From Metridium senile (Eukaryota > Cnidaria > Anthozoa > Actiniaria > Metridiidae): a stretch of DNA of 64,000 bases. Positions 50,591 to 63,300 of the stretch are shown here, in pieces. Position 1 is the first letter of the stretch, and each line of letters opens with the position of its first letter. The stretch spans positions 20,929,668 to 20,993,667 of the forward strand of contig OX459097.1 in assembly GCA_949775045.1 (NCBI GenBank), in the 5' to 3' direction. The position numbers were made by a program, and so were the translations under genes. The notes beneath the pieces were generated by a model. The model searched no databases, was not told the origin of the DNA, and saw only the letters and a program-made list of their open reading frames with translations.

Positions 50591-50955
50591 TAAACTTACC
50601 ATTGATGTTTTTCTCTGAGCTTCCCTTTTGTTCAAAAACGATAAGTTCGAAGAAACTCTACGAAGTTTATCTGAAATTGCTGACTGTGATTCTGATTGAT
50701 TTCTCCACATTGAGGTATTCTTTTCCACGATATCAAACATTATGTCGAATAAATATATATACTTGAATTTTAACTCGGAGCTGTTACTTCCTTCTTTGAT
50801 TTTATCATATAACTTTATTTGATTTATTTTCAACATCATAACGCTTTACCCCATTGTTTTTCTTGGAGCCAATCAAAACCTCGATAGAAATATCACCCAG
50901 CATCTTTTTGTACTACCTAAAAACGAGCAGCAGTGTTTTATCAGGTATAAAATCC
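50591..50955 (-). repeat. Dispersed repeat with exon-like ORF (copy 2)
   Basis: Partner of 21,960-22,335. On the minus strand, 50,839-50,600 is open: MMLKINQIKLYDKIKE, IMFDIVEKNTSMWRNQSESQ, SNLSFLNKREAQRKTSM, then GTAAGTTTAT, a strong donor. It may be a duplicated exon of an unidentified gene. Predicted helical and hydrophilic. Confidence 0.4.
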
Positions 50956-51131
50956 AGAGGGCTAAGCTGTGCAGCGAATTATGGACATGAAGCATTATAT
51001 AATGACACATGTGTCTTTATCATAAAGACACATGTAACTTTATGATAAATGTTTAGGGTGATGAGGAACTCATTATTCCCCTGGGCCGCATTCAAATGCC
51101 TCCCGGGCTTTAAGTTTCAAACGTAGTTTAA

Positions 51132-51925
51132 GGCTACGTTTTACACGGTACCGGAAATATTTGTGACCGGTCACCCCTTTGGTGCTCCGTTCACACGGGA
51201 CCGCGCTAAACGTGCAATAATTTGGGCGCCTAACCGGTCAAATATTCGACCTGCAAATTCGAGGACGATTTTTCAGCCGGCTCGGTCAAAAAATTGACAG
51301 GTACGGTGTAAACAGTTTGGCCGGTCCAATATCCGTCCGGTACCGTGTGAACGTAGCCAAAAACAGCCCAGTGCGCATGGGCAGATGTTAAAACCACTGA
51401 CGAATCTTACAATTGCCCAGTTCTGATGGTCTCGTCTATGCAGAACGAAAATATTTATCGGTTCCGTGTGAACAGCATGTCCAGAGGGTCCTGAAGGGGG
51501 GTACCCAATCCCAATTCCCAATCATTTTTTTATCAAAATCCCAATTACCACAGGAAGCCCAAACATTAACCACAGGAAGCCCAAACATTAACCACAGGAA
51601 GCCCAAATTGAATACTAACCTCAGGAAGCCAAAGATAGTTCGATTTTCTCTTCTAGTCTACTAAAACGACGTAAAATGTTGCAAATTACTCAATTTAAAA
51701 CATTATTTTAGCATCTAAAGAGAAAACGAATGGACAAGAAATAGCCAAATCCTATGGACAAATCCCAATCCCAATGGACAAATCCCAATCCCAATGGGCA
51801 AATCCCAATTCCTAGCCTCGAAAAAAGGCAAATCCCAATTCCCAATTTACCCCTTCAGGACCCTCTGTCCAGGTCGATCTTTTAGCCGGTCAATTTTTAT
51901 TTTTATCCCGAATGGAAACCAAGAG
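51132..51925. mobile_element. MITE GGCTACGTT family, copy split by a hAT-like MITE
   Basis: Left end GGCTACGTTTTACACGGTAC; internal inverted end ..TACCGTGTGAACGTAGCC at 51,358. The rest is colinear with 46,736-47,010, interrupted at 51,485-51,864. Confidence 0.65.
51485..51864. mobile_element. hAT-like MITE nested in the GGCTACGTT element
   Basis: Perfect 15-bp ends AGGGTCCTGAAGGGG. Flanked by ATGTCCAG (51,477-51,484) and CTGTCCAG (51,865-51,872), an 8-bp duplication with one mismatch. The copy at ~46,953 shows the uninterrupted target CATGTCCAGGTCGATC. The interior is low-complexity: three CAGGAAGCCCAAA units and repeated AATCCCAATCCCAATGG. Confidence 0.8.
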
Positions 51926-51929
51926 ATAT

Positions 51930-52820
51930 ATCGTTATCTAGAATTTATCGTTAATTTCTTCAAAACTTATTGCTTAGTTTAATTTCTAAATAAAATTCAA
52001 ACCGTCTGAGGGATTTGTAATTTTTCTTTCGATTTAACAATAATTTTTTCAAAATCAAAGTCAAAATTCTTGTCCAATTTTTCATGTAAAATGTGTCATA
52101 ATAATTGGACGACGAAAATCTAAAAAATATCCGTTTTACATAAAGGTGCTATAATATAATATATATATTTTTTTCTAGTATTTTTTATATATTGCATTGT
52201 AAAAGAAAGTAAGAAAACTATCTCCCTGCCTGCCTTGACGATCTATTGCTATCTACGGCAGTGCCTATGGTAAAATCTATATATTAAATTTGAATAAAAG
52301 TAAAAGTGAAATTGAAAATGAAAGTTAGTGAAGAACAAACACCGTCGTGGCAAGGTAAATAGAGAAAATTTGTCAAGGGTGTCCCAATTGCAAATGAAGG
52401 GCTCTTAACGTGTAAGGGATGTCCGGTCCCTAAATGTCTTAAATAAAATAGGAGCGCTAGGGGGTTGTCCGTTGCAAAATTCACTATTTAACTTTTACGA
52501 GCAAAATATAATGGAATATATTATAGTTATCATTATTAAAAAAGATGGCACTTATCGTTTATTTTTAATATGGCAGACCGTCTTGATCACTATCGCGACC
52601 TTATAAATAATTTTGAATGTATTATTTTTCTTTTATTTATCAGTTTGATATATCAGTATTGCCCAGTTTCGTGACGCTTCAGTTTGTAAATACTATATCT
52701 TCTCTACGGAGAAAAATAACTATATGAAATTTTGTCATTCAAAGGCAAATTTATCAGTTAAAATAATGATGTAGATATCTTCTTCGAATCTTTTAATTTG
52801 ATAAAATATTTCGACGGCAA
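51930..52820. other. AT-rich spacer, nothing recognised
   Basis: No gene, RNA or transposon ends can be supported here. A GCCCAGTTTCGTGACGC segment at ~52,663 resembles the terminus of the next element. Confidence 0.3.
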
Positions 52821-52824
52821 CTTA

Positions 52825-53197
52825 GGTGCCCGGTTATGTGACAGCTGGCCCAAATCAAAAACATATTTTCTTACCTTTAACTATATTTTGGGCTTTCATT
52901 TGGATTGTTCCTGTTTTATTTTTTGAGAATTTTGGAATATGAAACTACTTGAAATGTTTCAAAGTCACGCTACTTGTCATGATCAACTTAGTTTGCATAG
53001 AAACGATCTGAAAAGGCGACTTTATCTGCCGTAGTGTTTGATAGCAAAAGCAAAACTTGATTCACTAAACGAACAGAATTCTTAACATGTGTGTTTTCAA
53101 ACAATTTCCAGCCATGATTTTGTTTAAAGCCAAATCTTGTCAGTGTATTCGGGCTTTTTGTAATCACTGGTATTTGCGTGTCACGAAACTGGGCACC
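52825..53197. mobile_element. Element with GGTGCCC(G/A)GTT..GTGAC inverted ends
   Basis: Ends TTAGGTGCCCGGTTATGTGA and the inverse of GTCACGAAACTGGGCACCTAA enclose ~370 bp without an ORF. Likely a non-autonomous DNA transposon. Confidence 0.5.
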
Positions 53198-55050
53198 TAA
53201 TCTTAAAACGGACTAAATATTATGCGTCTAATATTTTCTGCAAATATCAAAATTGCTGAACATTCAAGGGTCGTAGAATAAAGTTACACTCTCTAGCTAT
53301 CGTCAGTATAAATCTTGTCTTTGTTCTTTGAGAATATAAGATGTAAATCCCTTTATTTCGAGCCCATGTCAGTTTACTGCGCAGTAAACCTTCACTAATC
53401 TGTCAACAATTGCTTCTCTTCGAAGAATCCGTGCATGTAAAATACATCCTTGTAAACTTCCTTCTTAAAAGTTGAATCCGCCGCAAAATAACTGCCAATT
53501 TGGGCTTCAAATGTGTTTCTGAGATGATTGCTAGCAATTTGAGCCCAATTACCAGTCTTTGAGTTCTTGTTTTGATATCTTAGCATTCTTGGTTTGATAT
53601 CTTAGCAAGCCATTGAAAATGGATAAGATTTGAAAACAAAACTTTTCAAAACTTTTTGTAATTTTTTAAAAATCAATTTTCCTTTGAGGTAAAATGTTGA
53701 TTATAGCCTGAAAATAAAACATATAGGAAAGATTATAAAAGTCTAAAAAAAACATGTAAAATTCAGTATGGGAGATATGATTTTACTTTTACGAAGTTAT
53801 AGCGATTGAAACATCGTGAAAATCACAACATAAATAAACATGTCAACCAAGTCAAATAGTTATTCAGCCGATTCATGTCAGACAACAAAAACACGGTTAG
53901 TTATTGTGTTTCCCCCTCTTAACTATTATTTAACTGTTCTTACTTATATACAACTATTTCATTGTTCTTCTTTTGAAGGTCCAGTGTAAGATTATAGCTA
54001 TGCTAAAGTGGTGTATTTTGTAAATACATGTTTAAACCTGCTTTAAATCAATCAATCAATTACGGGTATTGATGCGTTGCGTGAAGGACGGTGTATATTC
54101 TATTTTGGGGGATTTAGGGGAATCCCCGAAATTTAGTTTGTATAGCACCCTATAGCTACTTCGGAAACTCGGTCATTTTTATTGATGTTTGGCTTACAAA
54201 TAACTACAAATAGGTTTCTTGCATGAATGCAAAAGTGATTAGATATATAAATTAAAAAATGTTACGTAATTTTTATAATGTAAAATAAAGTACTCAATAT
54301 ATGATTAATGCAAGTAGGGTGTTACAGTGATTTCTTGTGAAGAACATGGAGGTTATAGTTTTACATATGTCATCCTCTTTGTAGATAAAGTTTCATGAAA
54401 TTCTATGGATGAGATCCATACCTTAATAAGATGTAAATTGTGCAAATTATCTAAAATATCGATCATTGATTATATACAGTCCATTTTGCCTTCTTTCAGA
54501 TGATAACAATTCAGTACTAAGTTAATTGAGCTATAAATTTTACAAAACAATATTTGTTAAGCGAATTGTCATTCACACTGAACCATTCTGTTTGTTTTAT
54601 TACTCAAGCATGTTAAAACCTGGGTTAAAAGAAATTATGTCTGAAATCGTTTTAATATTGTTTTTTTTTTTTGTTTTTTTAATATAATGCCAATACTATA
54701 CCAAGTTTTGTTAGGTTTGAGATAAAAACTATAATATTGCAAAAATAAAACGCTTTCAGCCATAATTTCTTTGAAGACAGGCCTGAACTTGTCTCCTACG
54801 CAGACGCTCTTAGTGACATCACGTCACCCATCACGCAACGCAAACTCTGCGTGGAAGGATAGGTCTGAACATGCTTGAACATATATATCGTATTTATGCG
54901 CGTGATTCATTTGGTGCTTCAGCACGGTTTCGTTATTAGTTTCCGCAATTGGGAGAGATACTGTTCAAAACCAGTCTTTCAATTCATGTATCTTTATTAC
55001 AATTAAGCAATTCAATTAAGAATTCAATTAAGTTATTTAGCTTCTCAAGT

Positions 55051-55197
55051 ATGAATAGGGTGACAACTTGTGTCACATACAAGTATTTCAAAAAGGTTGT
55101 GATTGCCGAAGAAATAATGAAAAAGATCTCACTGGAACTACAACCTACATTTATTGGATATTTGGAGTGGTGCACATTGCAGCCCACTATAAGATGA
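55051..55197 (+). CDS. Small ORF, YKYFKK family (segment copy 2)
   Basis: Reads MNRVTTCVTYKYFKKVVIAE then EIMKKISLELQPTFIGYLEW and ends at a TGA, 48 codons. The KKISLEL block matches the ORFs at 29,957 and 56,814. This seems the less damaged version of the 28,287 ORF. Confidence 0.25.
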   Translation: MNRVTTCVTYKYFKKVVIAEEIMKKISLELQPTFIGYLEWCTLQPTIR

Positions 55198-56813
55198 TTA
55201 CTATATACCAAGATAACTATATCTAAGAATTCATAGACATGGACCTTGCTAAAGTTCCTGCTTCATTGTATTTATTCTATCGATCAACCTAGGGTAAGTT
55301 AGTAGTTTTATAATTCTTAGATTTTATAGTTTTATCGTTAATGTATCATTTTATATATAGTTTTATCATTAGTGTATTAGTTTTTATATTTTCTAGGTTA
55401 TCAATTGCAATTTTGCTTTCTGAATTCAACCTACGGGCTGCTATAGCTTTTTTAATAAACTATCTATTTATCTATCTAAGAGAATGGCTGGCAAACACTT
55501 CTGAGCATAATTGAAGCAAACTTTCAGAAATTTTAGAAACTAAAGGAGAATGTATTTTTCGATTCGTGAAAAGTTTTCTAAATTTCGTAATCTTTATTTT
55601 CAACAATATTGGATATTAAACATCTATTGAGTTCGGCTTTCGTATGATATGGAAAATATATGCAAATAGTTGTTCTTTTTTTCATTCAAAATATTTCAAT
55701 TATATTTAAATGAGAAAAAAATGTAGCAAAAAGTTCACTATTGAATATTTTATTTTTTAGTATAATTTGTTAATAACAATGACGTCATGCAATATTGTTT
55801 GATCGGTCGTGCTTCTAGCATGTATGATCTAGGGTTTACCATCACAATCCAAAACAATGCCGTTCTAGTGTGACACTGTGATTCACCGAGTTCAATAATG
55901 TTCGCTATTATTCAATCAGTCAGAAACGAAGATACCTATATTATATTATAATATTATTTTGAATAAGTTAAGGACCTAAAACTGACTCTCAAGCTATAGA
56001 GAGAGCCATCCTATAAAACCCTATAAAGTTTTCAAAAAGTTGTGGTAGCAATGTGACATTTGTAACTCGTTTGGACTCATTTTTAGAACAGGAAACAGCT
56101 CAATGTACTGAACTTCACTAGCTGCTCAATTTTTAAATATTGTCTTAAAATCGTTGACATTTTGACATTTTATTATTTCATATTTTTAGATAAATAAAGT
56201 AAGTTTATTGATGTATTGAATATATTAATATTTTTGACATTTTATTATTTCATATTTTTAGATAAAAAAAATATGTTTCTTGATTCTGTTATTTTCCTTG
56301 CTTCAATTAACAGTACACAATTAATTAACATAGTCTTGATATATAAGAATCTATTAAAGTTGAGTAGTGGCTAATTCTTAATAAATAACTCAAGAACTTT
56401 TCGAAAATTTTGTTTGTATGGCACCCTACTTCGGAAACTCGGTAATGGACCTTGCTAAAGTTTATGCTTCATTATATTCCATTAACGTAAGGTAAGGGAA
56501 TGGCTTGCAAAAAAATTTTGCGCATAATTGCAAACTTTGAAAACTTTTAGAAATTTTAGAAACATAAGGAGAATGTATTTTACGGTTCTTAAAAAGTTTT
56601 CTAAATTTCTTAATCTATATATTTTCAATAATATTGGATATATTATTAAACATTTATTGAAATCATGCTTTCATGTTATTGCTAGCCTTACCCCTGCTCT
56701 TATATATGATTTGAATTTTTTATGCGTTATTGGCTTGTTGCTACGTTACCTACTGCACCAAGAACACAAGTGAAAATATATAGTTTTTCATCACAAACAA
56801 GTGTCTTTCGAGT

Positions 56814-57014
56814 ATGAAAATGGTGTTGAGTTATAGAATGCACAAGTATTTCAGAAATCATGTAACTGACGAACAAATAATCCAAACTATCTCACTTGAA
56901 CTTAAACAAAAAAATTGGGTATTTGGAGCGCTCAAAACACAGTGCAGCCAACAATTAGATAACTTAAGTAACATCGTATGCGCACAATGCAAAGCTGTCC
57001 TACACAAATTTTGA
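56814..57014 (+). CDS. Small ORF, MKMVLS family (segment copy 2)
   Basis: Sixty-six codons, identical to 29,957-30,157 except Gln for Leu near residue 47. Function not recognised. Confidence 0.3.
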   Translation: MKMVLSYRMHKYFRNHVTDEQIIQTISLELKQKNWVFGALKTQCSQQLDNLSNIVCAQCKAVLHKF

Positions 57015-60000
57015 AAACTTTCAGATTTCCTTGAAAAGCTTCGTTAAATTGTCTTTGAAAATGTTTTCAGATATTAATTTTAGATATTGTTTTTAAGATA
57101 TAGAGGTCGTTATATTTTTTGAAGACCTCAATATATATATATCAGTTCAGATAAATAATTGAAAAGCTAGAGCCCTGCCTGTAAAAGAACACATTTTGAC
57201 TTGCTTCTATATGATGAAAAATCAAAGTAAAAAATGTAAACACTAGTACTTGTTAGATAAGATGGAATTTTATTGCTTCATCAACCACAGATCATACCAA
57301 TTTGCAAATATAACCTGGATAAATATAAAATACCTATGAAATTGATAATACGTTATTATTTACTTATAACTATTTCAAACGGACGTTATTTTAATAGTTA
57401 TATAATTTTTATAATTTTTCAGGAAAATTTTAAGATGACTAGCTACTTTTGAACGCTTTTGAACGTTCAATTCGAGCCAACGATTTGCGCGTGCACAACA
57501 AACACGTTTTGAGCTTCAAAAGGTTATTTTTTCTAACGTACAAAAATAATTGATTTTCGTAGGTTTTTTTGTCCGATTGCATGCGAGTTTTGAAAGCACT
57601 TAAAGGAGAAATGACAGATCAATGTATGTCTTTGTCTTTTATTTAAAACCATCCATGTTGTATTATAGAATTATTCATTACCCGGCATTTGTGCTTGATG
57701 TAGTATGAAAAATGTTTTCATTTTCTTATGAGTTGTGGGTTTTTTTTTAATGGGCATCCATTAAATGCTGATTATCTCGGCAACAATCTGGGGACACCCC
57801 ATTTTTATTTTCATGTTTGTAATCAGCATTAAATTTCATATTCATAAATCGTAGATAATATCATAATAAATCGTAAAAAAAAGTTTAACATTATTTCCAA
57901 AAGAAGCCAGTTACCTTCAGTCATTTTTAAATTTTAAAAAGTGGATTTTGATTAAAAAAAATAATACTTATTATAATGAATTAAAATTTGATTCCAGTCC
58001 AGTTTTCTCGTCAATCTTGTATATTGAATCTACGTATTGAACAAAAGCCACCCCCTTCTGTTGTTATTATACATAATATGTATATTTTTGACGTTTCCAC
58101 GGAGTTCGACATAAGTACCTGCGTTTATGGTATTTTTACATTTTCGCTTGATATCCATAAGTACTCTACATACTTCGCAGTCAAAAATTTAATCATTTAG
58201 TTAGCACAAATCCGTTTATTTCGCAAATGGAAATATTGTTTTTAAAACTTTGTCTCAAAATGTTTTGAGAAGCGACGCAGTATGCGACGAAAAACAAGGT
58301 GAGGTAAAGAAAAGTATTAGAATGCTTAAAATTAGTTCTGAGAATATTTCATACTACAGCTTTAACCGCAAACTTTGAAAATATAACGTTTGACAAACGT
58401 TTTAATTGATACTTTGACTTAGTTTGCTCAACTTATTATGATAAAATTTCTAAATGATTTCTATGATAAAAGGTACATAGTGCCAAAAACGATTGATAAG
58501 TTTTAGTTTTTTTACTATAAGAATAGTGTCAATCAAGGGAATCTAAATTTTATATTGTTAAAACGTTTAGGTAAAAGTAGTTCTTGTAGCTATTGGTATA
58601 CACCTATTTCAAAAAATGTTGTCAGAAGAAGATCTGCAATCTGCAATCTGAGACCGAAGTGTATTGCCCCTGTTTTGCGCTTAGCACCTTAGCTTCAGAT
58701 TTATATTTACCATCGCCATATCCAATGCCAGAAAGTGCACGCAAACTAATTTTTAATGAGAAAAAAAATGCCTTACCCTAGAATTCATTTTGGTCTCAAA
58801 TTGCAGATTCAGATGTCCTTCTGACAACGTTTTTTGAAAACGTTTTTTATAAATTTAAACGTATAGTTTTACGTTTGAAAAGTTCAGACTCATAAGTGTA
58901 TTCCATGACTGAATGGGATTGCACATCTTTGTTGGTTCCGAAGTGTTCTTAATTGTATAGGAACAACACTTTTATAGTTATAATTTACTTAAGTTTTCAA
59001 AACCGACCATGCATTTCATTAATGGAATACGCTGTGGAAGTGGTATTTACTCTTAAACATTTTAAAAGTAGCATTAATATTTACAATTTTTCAAAATTCA
59101 ATATGCTAATGCAATTAATATTTTAATCATTAATTTTTAATTTCAGATAAAGATTTAAATGTTAACTTAACTTAATTCCTAAAGTTAAATTTAAAATAAA
59201 GTTAAGAATTAACTTAACTTAACTACTAAAGTTAAACAATAAGATAAGAAAGATAAAGTTTATCAAAATTGTTAACCTTTTCAGTTTTTAAAAATTTTAT
59301 GTCAATTTATTACAATTGTCATGTTGCCTGTGATTACTTATGTTAAACTTTCAAAACTCCCTTTTGATTAGAAATATAGACTTTCAAATATTTAGATATT
59401 TATTTTCTCTCTAAAAATAAGGTTTTTGATCCTAACATTGATTGAATAATTTCAATGTAAATAAAACTATGTCGTAACTATTTATTTCAAGCCTCATTTC
59501 ACAAAAATCCAATATGTTAATACGATCTGGATTTTATTTACAAGTACTAATACATTGAAGAGGGTAGCTTCTATTCATATTTTATAATTTTATTAAAGTG
59601 ATTTCAAACTGGGAAACCAGTGATACCAAGCTTGAAAATTACGTTGACAGAATGTTTTGAAAATTATATTTGGTTGTTTTGATGACTAATTTGAGAATTT
59701 TCACGCTTTAATAATCATATTAAGACTTAAGAAAACAATAATAAGACATGTCAATTTTGAAAAGTAGTTTCATGTTTCCAGATTCAAATTCAATGTAATA
59801 CACAAGAGTGTTGTTTGAGTTAAAAAAATTACTACATCAAAATATAATATTGGACAAATCAATCGATTTCCGTTCGTGATTCCGAACACTGTTATTACAG
59901 TAAATAATCGTCACAAATAAGTCGATTTTATTTCGGTTTATGAACTGTTCCACTTATCGAGGATAACACTTTCTAATATAAGTCTATATGTTACAATTAA

Positions 60001-60365
60001 ATTAAGTTTAGTTCGGATTTACGAGTATTTTACAAAAGAAGAACGTTAAGAGCCCTTTCAATCAATTTCAAATTTTAAATTGTTTTCGGAGTGAGTGTAT
60101 CTATGTATGCTGATTGTTTACGTGTGAAAACATGATAGGCCCAATAGACCTTAGAACTTAGAAATTAGGGGAGATTTTTTTAAATGTTGCCGCTATCACA
60201 CCGTCAATAAAACAAACACAAAGCAAATACAGTAGACAGAAAGATTGTGATCAGATTAAGCCTCGATACCATGTTTTATGCGTCTGCGTTACTGAAGTTC
60301 AGCGGTTGAGAACAACTGCTCTTTCGACCTCAGAAATTTAAAAGCCTCGTTTCGTTAAACCAACA

Positions 60366-63300
60366 ATGGACGATTTAAAGGACGTATGTAATCGTTTTTC
60401 TTACTATGTTAACGTACCCAATACTTTTAAAGTATTATTTTGCCATTCCCGTGTGTTTTCATTGTTTGGAACGGATTATAGAACAAAAAGATAACGTTTT
60501 GGACCACATCCAACCATCTGCTGGACGCAGTCCTGGCTACAATTTTCGAAACATTTTGATACTGAAAATTACGGTTTTTAAGCTATAAATCCCAGTGCAT
60601 TCTAGTTAGTCGCTTGTTGGAACTTTCGACAATTTAAGAAAGGAATTTTATTTTAAAAATAGGTCTCATTTTACAATATTTCGCAATATCAATGGACACA
60701 CATGCACCTGATGTGAATAAGCAATTAATTAGGACATTTATTGGTGTATAAAATTCATAATCAATTTGATTTTTTGAAAAACAAATTTGGGTTCAATCGA
60801 ACATTACATTAGAGCTTAATTCCTATACAAAAACATTACTACAATTTAATAATTACTTTGAAATAAGCCTTCATTAATTTGCCTGTTTTAGGCTTATAAA
60901 TTTGCAACTAAAACCAATTTATGATATATTTTTTTGCAGATTTTTGAGGAACAAGTAAGCAATCTGAATGAAGAAGAGAAGGTAAACATATTTCTGTATA
61001 TAGAACAATGGTATTTTATCTCTTCAGCTGAACTGGGACTTTTCAGCATCATTAACACTAGTGCAAACCTAGCTTACGAGAGAAGCCCAGGTGTTCTTTT
61101 CACATTCAACCATCAACCAACATTACTCGATTATGTTATAAAACAGTGACAAAGAGTCCAGGCCCAACAAGTGGCCTTAAGTAGCTTATTAAAGTAAAGT
61201 AAAGTCTTCCCTTTGAAGCTGTTATCCGGCATGTCAAATGTCAATACTGTCATTGTCATCATTGACGCCATTTGCATTATTGTCATCATGATCATCACTA
61301 TCATTGTTGTCAAAACTATCATCATTGTCACCATCACCATCCTGGACATTATCTTCTTTCTCTTCATCAACAATATTGTTGACAGTTTGCTAAAAAGGCT
61401 TCCAAATCTAGTAATAGCATTCTCAGCATGACCAAGAGCTTCCCCAGAAAATATTTTCAGATCTTTAAGGTGCTGCATTATGTCTTAAGATAAAACTTTG
61501 GTTTAAGATTATGAAGCACTTGCATGTACACTCAACTCTTTTTCTTTATGAATTTGGAAATAACTGGACACATGGACAAATTTCTCTTGTAGCGATTGAC
61601 AAACTTCAGTTGCCTTTCCTTGTCTGCTATAGAGGTCTCAAAATGTGTATACATCTCTTGTATAGCCTTAAATCTGACTGTTTGTTTTCCTTAAAGTTTG
61701 ATTTTCAGTCTTTTCAAGCTTACATTTTCATTAGCTGTGTCCTCGATCTTGATAGTGCAAGATATAAATATGATCTTGCAGATTGTAAACTGCAAACACT
61801 TCTTAAATTTGCTTGAATTCTTAAAATTCTGTAAGTAATGTATTGGTATTCCTCTACACAATCTATCTTTCAAGAAGTACTGTGGGATGGATGAGCATTG
61901 CTCGTCGTTGTTTCAACTTTGTGTCCAACCTTTCAGCATCGTTTACACTAGTATACAATATGCTAAGGGGAGAAGCACAGGTAATCTTGTAACATTCATT
62001 CATGTTATAAAACAGAGACATTACAAAAGAGACATAGAAGCCAGACCCAAAAAGTGACCACTTCTCAAATAATAGTTGGTTTAATGACAAGTGTTCTCTC
62101 AATTAGAGACAGATAGGGACAGTAGTTAGATAATTTAAATTAAACTCGAGATGTATATCCAGCCAGAGATTCGTTGGGATCACATTCGTTTCAATTGCAC
62201 ATTTACAGTAAATAACATTGTTAAAATGAATAACTTCTTCGCAGCAAAATAGACCTTTATATTTTATTTTTATTTATTTATTTTAACATTTTAACAGCTT
62301 TATTGACCATATTGACAACATTAATTGTTTAACAGTATCAGAAAAAAAGAGAGAGAAAATGGTCAAAAGGGTGTGTGCAAAACGGGACATATACCGTCCC
62401 ATGCTACTGGCACAACCAGTAGAGGCAAAAAGCAATTGGCAATTTCAATGCATTTCTCTTGAAATATTAAGTAACATACAGATGTCATTACTGTCATTGT
62501 CATCATCAATGACACTTTCTGCATTATAGTCATCATCTCTATCATTGTTGTCAACACTACCATCATTGTTGACATCACTATTGAGAACATCACCCTCACC
62601 ATCCTGGATATTACCTTCTTTATCGTCATCAACATCATTGCTGACAGTTTGCTAAGCAGGCTTGCTAATCTAGGGATAGCACTTTCAGCTTGACCAAGAG
62701 CTTCCCCAGAAAGTATTTTCAGATCTTTAAGGTGCTGCATTATATATTAAGACAAAACTTAGATTTAAGTTCATAAAACACTTTCATCTACACTCGAATC
62801 TTCTTCTTCATGAATTTGGAAATAACTGGACACATGAACACATTTCTGTTGCCTTTCATTGAGTGCTATTAAGTTGCTCAAAATTTGTATACTTCTCATG
62901 CATAGCGTTTACTCTAGTTGTTTTATTCCTAACGGTTATTTTTCTTCTTTTTAAACTTGCATTTTCATTCCTTTTGTCCTGGATCATGATAATACAAGAT
63001 ATGCATAATCTTGCAGATTGTGAACTGCAAAAACTTCTTAAAATTGCGATGTGATGTATTGGTGTTCCTCTTTACAATCTTTTTTTTTTTCATGAAGTAC
63101 CGTTGGGGTGGATGAGCCTTGCTCGTTGTTGTTTCAATGTTGTGTCCAACTTGTCAGCATCGTTTACACTACAATCCATTTTACTAAGGGGAGAAGCACA
63201 GGTGTTATAAGTAAATAATATCATCCCAGCAAAATAGACCAAGTTTAGTTGCCTTTCCTTGTCTGATATTAGGTTGCTCAAAATGTGTATACCTCTCTTG

